Assembly (NCBI GenBank): GCA_019359835.1 | Contig: CM033320.1 | Location: 83,845,000 to 83,908,999 of the forward strand | Origin: Pharus latifolius | Lineage: Eukaryota > Streptophyta > Magnoliopsida > Poales > Poaceae | Direction: 5' to 3' | Length of the DNA: 64,000 nucleotides | Shown here: positions 56,961 through 64,000 of the stretch, in pieces | Layout of the letters: every line of letters begins with the position of its first letter | Position numbering within the stretch: position 1 is the stretch's first letter | The notes under the pieces: model-generated | What the model saw: only the letters and a program-made list of their open reading frames with translations | What the model was told of the DNA's origin: nothing | Database searches by the model: none | Program-made: the position numbers and the translations under genes

Positions 56961-57164
56961 TCCAGGATGTCTGTTTCTGTGGTAGTGTAAAAAAACTCAC
57001 CAGCAAATTGTAGTAGATTAGCTGCCGTGTGAAGTTGACATGAACCTTCACACACCGTTTCTTTCCTCTTCTCTCCTCTCCTTAACCCTAGCTTTTCCTT
57101 TTTTTCCGAATCAAAATGAATTTTACATCAATTTTTTAGTTTATATAGAGGTTGCTACCTCAGT

Positions 57165-57360
57165 CGCCACGACGTCTGGTGACATGGTCTTGTGCAGCTC
57201 TTTGTCATCAATCGTTGTGGCGACTGTCTCTAGCGCCACGCAAATTGGCGACTGACTGTGGTTGTCATCAATTATCGTGACGACAGACTACTATTTTTGA
57301 AAAAATTGTACACTAAATGTTATTTCTGTATTTAATTTTTTTAAATATATTATTTTAAAA
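57165..57360. repeat. MULE right terminal inverted repeat
   Basis: Contains gtcgccac/gtggcgac motifs and an outer AT-rich part; in reverse complement it parallels 37081-37260. Between it and the CACTA end (56991-57164) lies a pyrimidine-rich leader-like stretch with cctagc and a potential splice donor in - orientation. Confidence 0.6.
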
Positions 57361-57749
57361 AAGAATTCTTGCGAACGAAGAATGACCACTGGAACTTCCT
57401 TCCACAAGGCTACTTTACAATGCTTTTGTTCCAAATAGAATCTTGAAGCAAGCATACTCAATACTCATATGGGATTAGTTGCGGAAAAACTTTAATCAAA
57501 CCGTTTAACTTGATGACCCTTCTCTCCACCTGGGATCAATTATGACCAAAGATCCTTCCAAGTTCTTGCTAAGTGCTAACATCATCAGAGAAATCCTTAG
57601 GAAAACGAACATGTCAAGATCAAAATTACAGTAGACTACTATCTACTGCAAGTACGGTATGTATATGATCAATCAGTCAGTGCACCATTTCAGCTCATAA
57701 GAAGGTCGCTTTGACCAAGCAGGCCAATGCAGTGCGTTGTTTGAAAGAT
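57361..57749. other. Short spacer between two MULEs
   Basis: About 390 bp of unremarkable sequence with no ORF or repeat that I can recognise. Confidence 0.4.
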
Positions 57750-58699
57750 GGGAATTTTGTTCCTAATAACCCCAAAAAAACAAATTCAAAAAATAACCCA
57801 AACCTTTTAAATTTTGCAAAAATGGCCCTCTGTCGCGAATTGGGCTGCGCGACTGAAGACATGGCACGGCCCAACGCCCCGCTAGCCTAGGTGCCGTGCC
57901 ACGCCAGCTTTCAGTCGCTAGCCCGACTAGCGACTGAAACCCGCCGCGTTTCTGTCGCTATCCCGGCTAGCGACTGAAATGCTGTAGCCTCTGGTCGCGG
58001 TCGAAAGGGGCAGGGACCCAGATGCTTGGGAATTTGGACTTGTTTGCAAATCTTGAGATTGTGAGGGCTGATTTGAGATATAATTTCACACACAAGTGTA
58101 ACTTTATTCCAGGAGCTTATTCAGCAGGAGATTCGATGAAATTCGTCAAGATTCGATGATTTTAGGATAATTTGAAAACAGAGCATTTTAGGGTAATTAG
58201 GGTTTCGGAAAATGGCGAGGCTTGAAACTGAGGCCTCGGATGAGATTTTGGAAATCTTGTAGAAGGGAAACTTGCTCAGAATAGTGAATGGGATACTCCC
58301 TGAATTAGATCGAAGTTTGGAGATGAGATGTGGGTTTTAGTCTTTTTAGGGTTCTTGGGAAATCTGAAGTGCCCTGTCATACAAAGGGGCAAGACGACGA
58401 AGTTTTGGCATCAACTTCTGGAATTAGGGTACGGGCAAATCTAGGATCAAGATTCTGAGACACAGATTTGAACTGGGGCAAGAAATGACTATTTAACTAA
58501 TTTGCAGGTTTGAGTGGAGTGAGATTCGAATCCTGGCTGAAAGTACTAATCGTACAAAAGCTGAAAAGATGAAAGTATAAAGGCTGAAAAGCCGAAATGC
58601 AGAGTCGGACAAAAGTAGAACAGTACAAAAGTGTGACAGTGTTTTTCTCAAAATGTTGGAAACCTGAAAAAAATGTACGAAAAAACTGAACAGTCCGAC

Positions 58700-60503
58700 A
58701 AAACCCTACATCAGGCTACTGCCCCCTCCTCTCCCTCTGTGGGGGGGCCTGATACTCCAATGGTGTGTACCGAGAGGGTGGCTGATGATCCCTGATGCGC
58801 CGCCTCCTCGCTGGTGGTGTCTGCGCAGACGGCAGAGCCTGGGAAGGCTGTGTGGGCTGCGTAGGCGGCGGAGCATCGGCAAGGAAGCTAGGATGCTGCT
58901 GTGTCGGCTGCGTAGGATGCTACTGTGTCTGGTCGTGAGACTGGTGCCATGCAGGAGTATCGAGCTCTTCATCCGAAGAGCTATTGGCAGGCACGAAACC
59001 CGTGTGCGGTGGTGGAGGGCGCGACGACGACGGACGGTCCGCTGGTGGCACATCCGGCGAAGGACCCGGCGCCGACGGTGATGGTGGGGGAATCACGGTC
59101 AAGTGAGGTGGCAGGAGCACTCTGAAACCGACCAGAATCTGATCGACCTGCTGCTCGACCTCTGAACAATATGCGTACACATCGTCGCTAGGCATGGTGG
59201 GTCCGAGGCGGGACCTGACCATCATGTCCTGTGCACCAGCAGAGACGTCGTCGAGGATGTCTAGCTGTGCACACGAATTAATGCAATTATAGAATGAAAA
59301 TCCATGTGAAACTCAGGTTGCAAAGAGCTAAGGAACTCACAGAAGAGTGGATTCGCCCAGTAAGGCGTCGGTCGTAGTGGTTGTCGATGGTGGCGGGAGG
59401 GACGGGCTCATCAGGTGTGGCTGGTGGACCGCCCGCCAATCGGTAGATCGTGCGAGCTCGATACCAGGACAGATACGAAAAATGGATGTCGTGGCTGTAC
59501 GGCCTATGCTCCTCGACCATGTGTGTGTGGGCCTAATCCATCCACCCCTGCACATAGGGCCGCTGCCGACGAACGAAATCGTCCCTCACTCGACCCTTCC
59601 TGGATTGCCAGCGGACATAGAAATTAGTTAGTGACATAAATCATGTGTAAAATAACATGTGAATGTAATGCATATTGGACGTACTTGTGGATATGGTGTG
59701 AGATCTGTTGAGGAGGCGGCACGGGGACAAGTTGGCGCAGGCCGAATTGGGGTATAACTCGCTTAGGCTAGTACCCTGCAATCATGTGCGAGAAGACGAG
59801 CAGAACCTGGGTGCGCTAGTACACCATATCCTGCGTACAAAGAGAAGAAAGGCCAACTGGAGCGACTGATTGGAGGTTCGTGGTGGTCCACGGATCCCAG
59901 ATGACGTTGTCGTCGAGGAGCAGATCGAAGCCCGTGGCGTACGAGGGATAACAGAGGTCCGCCTGATCTGTGGCCCACCTCAAACTCAGCCTAGCCCACC
60001 TCCATCCCATCATGGGGCCGTCCCTCGCATCCCCGGCCAACGCGAACTGATCCCGTGGAACCAGCGGTCGACCTATGGGGAAATGCTCGTACGACCACAT
60101 CTGCAAGAGGACGGCGCACCTAGCGAAAAGAGAGCTCACCTGGTCTCTGCTCGTGGCGTCGCATAACCCCCTGTAGGTGTGGCAGAGTACGGTGGATCCG
60201 AAACTGAACAGCGGCACGTGCCCCAGGGCCGAGTCGGCAATACTCCTGGCGAGCTGAATGTACTGCCGCTCGCAGATGTCTCCGTGGGTGCCAAGGAAGA
60301 GCAACCACCCAAACAGGTACAGCAAGTACGCCTCAAGGTGGCGCCTGAAGACCTCCTCTGGAGCGGCCACGGGGAGCGCACCATCGCGCACTGTGCGAAG
60401 GTAACTCTAGGGAACTCCCGCGTCCTGCGCAAACCCCCCCCCCCCCCCCCCCCCCGCTGGCCCTACTCCCTCGAAGCGCTGTAGGAAATCTAGGCACCAT
60501 GCA
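58700..60503 (-). pseudogene. Plant mobile domain (PMD/MAIN-like) protein, interrupted
   Basis: Exon-like segments on the - strand: 60432-59680 (HLEAYLLYLFGWLLFLGTHGD, SFGSTVLCHTYRGLCD, LLQMWSYEHFPIGRPL, VIWDPWT, VGLSSLCTQD, VIPQFGLRQLVP), about 59625-59340 (RPYVQGWMD, DIHFSYLSWYRARTIYRL), and about 59262-58700 (LDILDDVSAGAQD, then Pro/Ser/Gln-rich). Donor gtgagt (about 59337) and acceptor cacag (about 59264) join the last two in phase. In-frame stops occur at about 59818, 59770 and 59537, and the 5' part is cut by a poly-C tract and the Gypsy insertion. PMD genes of this type travel with MULEs. Confidence 0.75.
60434..60455. repeat. Homopolymer of 22 C
   Basis: An uninterrupted C22 run lies in the PMD pseudogene (poly-Gly on the - strand), about 50 bp from the Gypsy insertion point. 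Confidence 0.9.
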
Positions 60504-60986
60504 TGATCCGGGAGGATCTCCAAGTCCTGATCGCATAAGGATTCGCGACCTTAACCGTGTTCGGAAAGGTTTCGCGACCATGGATTGGTTCGCGACCAGG
60601 AAAAGGAATTCGTTCCCTGTTCGGAATTGTAATCCTATATATATAACTAAGTTTATCTGTTTAGGATTAGTTAAGTTAGTTATATGAGTCTAATACGTTT
60701 AGGATTACTAAGTCTGATACGTACTCATACGATTGGACTATAAATACCTTGTAATAGGTCTAGTTTAGATCATCGAAGAGTCATAGAACTTATTTGAGTT
60801 TTAGACACTTATAGTTCCTTCGACGTAGGCAAGTGTGCCTAACGTTCGACGTGTAAAGCCCTCTTTGAAATAAAGAGTTGTGCAATTACTTTGGGTTTCG
60901 GTATTTCCGAGTAAGATCTCGTTATTCCGCATATTAGAATCTGGGCGAGCCTAGTGCGAAACCAAGACTAGGTCTCAAACGGATCA
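60504..60986 (+). mobile_element. 5' LTR of a Gypsy retrotransposon (483 bp)
   Basis: Starts tgatccgg and ends ...acggatca, giving terminal inverted tgatcc/ggatca, and lies 3 bp before the primer-binding site. TATA box tataaata at 60739-60746. The five bases before it (atgca, 60499-60503) are the expected left TSD; the right copy is outside the window. Several gcgacca motifs occur near 60550-60600. Confidence 0.8.
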
Positions 60987-60989
60987 AGT

Positions 60990-61001
60990 TGGTATCAGAG
61001 C
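60990..61001 (+). other. Primer-binding site (tRNA-iMet)
   Basis: tggtatcagagc, the complement of the initiator-Met tRNA 3' end, 3 bp after the LTR. Confidence 0.9.
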
Positions 61002-61019
61002 GACTTTCCTATCCTGTTG

Positions 61020-64000
61020 ATGGTGAAGACTCGCCAGGGTTACAAAACTTCCGGCGAAATTCCAGGCGATCAATTGACGGTTCCTACAGCCGCGTCTCCG
61101 ACAATGTCTGACGATACCTCCGTTCAAGCTAACCTAGCCGAAAAAGTGGCTAAGCTCTCCACCGACATGGAAACCGTGCTTGCTTGGATTAAGCAGCAGG
61201 CCATGATTGTACCTCCTGAAGTAGGGAAGGTTATGGGTGAGAAGACTGGTGAAGACTTACGCAGGGCAGACGAAGATGAAGACGAAGGCGACCACAAGAC
61301 CGACGACCTCGCCAACACCTCCTTAGCTGTCGGATCTTTTAAAGTCGACGCTAAGATTGATATACCCATATATGATGGGGTGATCGATGCTGAGAAGCTG
61401 GATTCTTGGATCGACCAACTTGAGACCTACTTTGACCTTAAAGGGTTCAGTAGCGCTCAAAAGGTCAAATTTGCACCTTTGAAGATGAAGGACCACGCCA
61501 AGACATGGTGGAAGGCCCTTGTCACCAGTGGTGAAGCTGACGACCATGCGTGGGGTCAATTCAAATGACTTCTGCGACAAGAATTCTATCCGATGGATTA
61601 CCTTGAGGAGAGATGGGAGCGTTGGCACAGATTGTACCAACGGCGCGACCAGACCGTCCAAGACTATATGACAGAGTTTCGGCGACAAGCAATGGTCATT
61701 GGCATCTCACTATCCGACCCTCAGGTATTTCGGAAGTACACATCTGGACTTCAGAAATCGATCAGTACTGAGCGAAGTCTGTTCGGTGTCCAAGACATTG
61801 CGACCGCGAGCACAACTGCTATGGCGATCGAGAAGAAGAACAAATCCCGCAGCGACAAAAGCACGAAGGAAAGTGCGACCTCGACAAAGAAAAAGCCGAG
61901 TCCGAAGAAGAACGCTTCAAAATCGGGCACGGGTGCCTTTTGCGAACATTGTCAAGTCGCGGGGCATACCAAGGACAAATGTTACAAGCTTCATCCCGCA
62001 CTTCGACCAAAGAAAAACGGACCAGGGAAAAGAACAGCCACGGCTACTGCGACTTCACCCGACGAAGAAGTTGTCCGAGTGAATTCGGTTAATGAGGCGG
62101 ATACGACCTTGTCTCTGATGGTAATGCCGAAGGAGAAGGGTTCCAATCCACCGAACGACCATCACCCAACGGAGGACTTGTTCACCATCAACATCCAGTT
62201 GAAGCACGAAGTGCTCGCAGCGATATTCGATCCAGGAAGTCAGAAGAATCTGGTCTCCGCTGGACTGGTTCGGCGACTTGGTTTGAAGACAACCACACAC
62301 CCGCGACCATATCCGCTGGGTTGGTTTACATCCGACGTGAACCAACAGATTACGAGTCAGTGTGTGTTGAAGTTTGCGGTCTCTGCACGATATATCGATG
62401 AGGTGCAATGCGATGTTGTCCCTATCGATATCTGTCAGGTGATCTTTGGGAGTCCGTATCTGTATGATCGAGACGCTCACTTCCATCGGCGAGCGCAAGA
62501 GTATGACCTCACCAAAGACGGAGTTAAGTTCGTGATCAGTAGAGACATCCACGTCAACACTTCGAACTTGATTACTGCAAATCAAGCCAAACGAATTGTT
62601 AATGCATGTCACAAGTATGTGCTTGTCATGATTTGACCCATTGATCAAGGTGAGGGTACTCGACCAGCATTGTCGCTGGCGTGCCGAGAGGATTCTGGTC
62701 GTTTGTCGGGACTGCTGGAGAAATACAGTGATCTGTTCGAGACTACCCAGGGTCGTCCGCCGAAACGTCCAGTCGAGCACGAAATTCAGCTTGTGTCCGA
62801 TGCGACACTGCCCAATCTGAGTATGTATCGCAACTCAGTATTGGAGAATGAAGAGATCAAGAGACAACTTGGTGAGTTGCTGAACAATGGTGTCATTCAA
62901 CCGAGTAGTTCACCTTGTGGATCTCCTGTGGTGTTAGTACCAAAGAAAGATGGGACTTGGCGTATGTGCATCGACTATCGAGCACTGAACAAGATCACCA
63001 TCAAGAACCGGTACCCCCTTCCTCGTATTGATGACGTGCTAGACCAATTGAAGCATGCTGTTGTCTTCTCCAAATTGGATCTTAAGTCAGGATATCATCA
63101 AGTCAGCATCCGAGAGGAGGATACATGGAAGACCGCGTTCAAAACACGGCAAGGTCTGTTCGAATGGCTGGTCATGCCGTTTGGTCTCTGCAACGCCCCG
63201 GCAACTTTCATGCGTCTTATGAATGACGTATTGAGACCGTTCATCGACGACTTTGTGATCGTGTATCTCGACGACATATTGGTTTATAGTCGTTCGTGGG
63301 ATGAGCACCTCATTCATGTCGAAAAGGTGTTCGAACAGCTTTGGCAACATCGACTTCGCCTCAACCGTAAGAAGTGCGAGTTCGGTCAGCAAACTCTACT
63401 TTACCTCGGATTCATAATCGGCAACGGTACGTTGCAAAAGACCCGGACAAGGTCAAAGTGATTCGCGAATGGCCGCGACCGCGAACAGTTACGGATGTGC
63501 GTAGTTTTGTGGGAGCATGCCAATACCTTCGGAAGTTCATCCGACACTTCTCGATTGTGGCTTCTCCATTGCATGCATTAACCAGGATCGATCAGAAGTT
63601 CGAGTGGACAGGGAAACATGAGGACACGTTTCTCTTGCTGAAAAGGAAGATCAGCGAGGCGCCTGTGTTAGCTTTGCCGAATCTCCAGAAACCGTTCGAG
63701 CTGGAAACCGATGCCTCAGGGTATGCGATGGGCGCAGTGCTCATGCAAGAAGTTCGACCAGTGGCATATCACTCTGAGTTATTCCAGGGAGCTCAGAAGA
63801 ACTACCCGACTTATGATAAGGAGTTACGCGCACTGCATCAGGCAGTGAAACATTGGCGGTGTTATCTCTTGGGGAAAGAGACGGTTGTCCACACCGACCA
63901 TCAACCATTGCAATATTTGCAAACTCAGTCCAAGCTACAGCAAGCTCGGCACATGAAGTGGATGTCGTATCTGCAGCAGTTTAATCTGGTGATTAAGTAC
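61020..64000 (+). pseudogene. Ty3/Gypsy gag-pol, interrupted by stops, runs off the window
   Basis: The gag start is taken as ATG 61020 (MVKTRQGYKTSG). A retrotransposon gag domain follows (IPIYDG, DSWIDQLETYF, KTWWKAL), then in-frame TGA at 61566, then WERWHRLYQRRDQTVQDYMTEF. The zinc knuckle is CEHCQVAGHTKDKC (about 61940-61980). The protease-like region has FDPGSQKNLVS, with DPG in place of the usual DSG or DTG. In-frame TGA follows at 62634. RT begins about 62835 (VVLVPKKDGTWRMCIDYRALN, SKLDLKSGYHQV, VYLDDILVYS), with a frameshift near 63430. Tether and RNase H follow (ETDASGYAMGAVLMQ, about 63705-63750). Integrase lies outside the window. Three lesions mean no polyprotein. A stop between gag and pol can be programmed in some elements, but here it falls inside gag. 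Confidence 0.9.

Larger units (their letters stand above)
43686..56987 (-). mobile_element. Complete CACTA (En/Spm) transposon, 13.3 kb
   Basis: The left end is CACTACTACAGAA (43686) and the right end in reverse complement is CACTACCACAGAA (ending 56987), a 12/13 match. The 3-bp target duplication taa flanks it (43683-43685 and 56988-56990). Subterminal arrays of cacagacggtt/aaccgtctgtg extend about 1.05 kb inside the left end and 0.45 kb inside the right. All four genes are on the - strand: a TNPA-like/Ulp1 protease gene, TNP2 transposase, and two small accessory genes. TNP2 has four lesions, so the copy is not autonomous, but ends and arrays look intact. It probably sits in the first intron of the MULE gene: a leader with a gtgagt donor lies just right of it (about 57000), and the next MURA exon lies left at 43020. 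Confidence 0.96.
37081..57360 (-). mobile_element. Mutator-like element (MULE) with plant mobile domain gene, heavily nested
   Basis: Imperfect ~180-bp terminal inverted repeats at 37081-37260 and 57165-57360 pair in opposite orientation (agaaataacacttagt on the left versus agaaataacatttagt on the right in reverse complement, then gtcgcca-rich segments). Between them, on the - strand, lie a MURA-type N-terminal fragment (42577-43020) and a PMD pseudogene. Three later insertions account for most of the length: CACTA (43686-56987), a solo LTR (37642-39358) and an unclassified ~0.9 kb segment (about 40735-41640). Without them the element is about 4.3 kb. An exact 9-bp TSD was not found. The MULE class is inferred from the long TIRs and the PMD/MURA content. 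Confidence 0.65.
57750..60503 (-). mobile_element. 3' portion of a second PMD-bearing MULE
   Basis: Starts with an AT-rich terminal segment (aataaccccaaaaaaacaaattc..., about 57765-57830) followed by GC-rich gtcgc palindromes (57900-57985). About 0.7 kb of non-coding DNA and then the C-terminal end of a PMD gene follow. The other end is not visible because a Gypsy element interrupts the PMD gene at 60503. The terminal segment looks like a MULE TIR, but the partner TIR is outside the window. Confidence 0.5.

Noticed and set aside
58700..60503. Interpretation as a domesticated host MAIN/MAIL gene
   Set aside because: Several in-frame stops and an adjoining MULE-type terminus indicate a transposon copy.
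1..64000. Search for tRNA, rRNA or bacterial-type operon signals
   Set aside because: None seen. The only tRNA-related sequences are retrotransposon primer-binding sites at 27877-27888 and 60990-61001.

Overview
The window is nuclear DNA of a flowering plant, almost certainly a grass (Poaceae). GT-AG introns, a GC-rich first exon, copia/Sirevirus, Gypsy, CACTA and Mutator-like (MULE) elements, and MITEs inside introns all point that way. I cannot name the species. Only two ordinary host genes are well supported; most of the rest is nested transposons.

Layout. 1-4027: the 3' part of a Sirevirus-like copia element (late ORF, polypurine tracts, 3' LTR), with a second Sirevirus solo LTR (1048-2594, TSD tccgg) inserted in its ORF. 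4028-7938: a decayed copia element. 7939-8700: an L1-type LINE RT fragment. 10845-11903 (-): a glutaredoxin-like gene. 11904-20830: gene-poor, AT-rich DNA. 21170-34905 (+): a 23-exon AAA-ATPase gene whose spliced product can be read end to end (957 aa). A copia deletion derivative (25427-28013, TSD ataag) sits antisense in intron 7, and several MITE or foldback elements sit in other introns. About 37081-57360: a Mutator-like element with long imperfect terminal inverted repeats and a plant-mobile-domain (PMD) gene on the - strand. It contains three further insertions: a Sirevirus solo LTR (37642-39358), an unclassified ~0.9 kb insertion, and a complete 13.3 kb CACTA element (43686-56987, TSD TAA). 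About 57750-60503: one end of a second PMD-bearing MULE, cut by a Gypsy element (60504 to the window end).

The CACTA element is the most informative mobile unit. All its genes are on the - strand. They are a TNPA-like gene continuing into a Ulp1-type (C48) cysteine protease with its catalytic residues visible, a decayed TNP2 transposase, and two small accessory genes. Arrays of inverted cacagacggtt / aaccgtctgtg motifs lie at both ends and also just upstream of every one of the four genes. This suggests that one DNA-binding protein could both recognise the ends and regulate all the promoters.

The host genes look functional. The AAA protein has a degenerate N-terminal P-loop-like segment, an acidic linker and an intact C-terminal AAA module. 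The glutaredoxin-like protein has a non-classical active site followed by a CxxC-rich tail. All calls come from reading the sequence; no database search was run.
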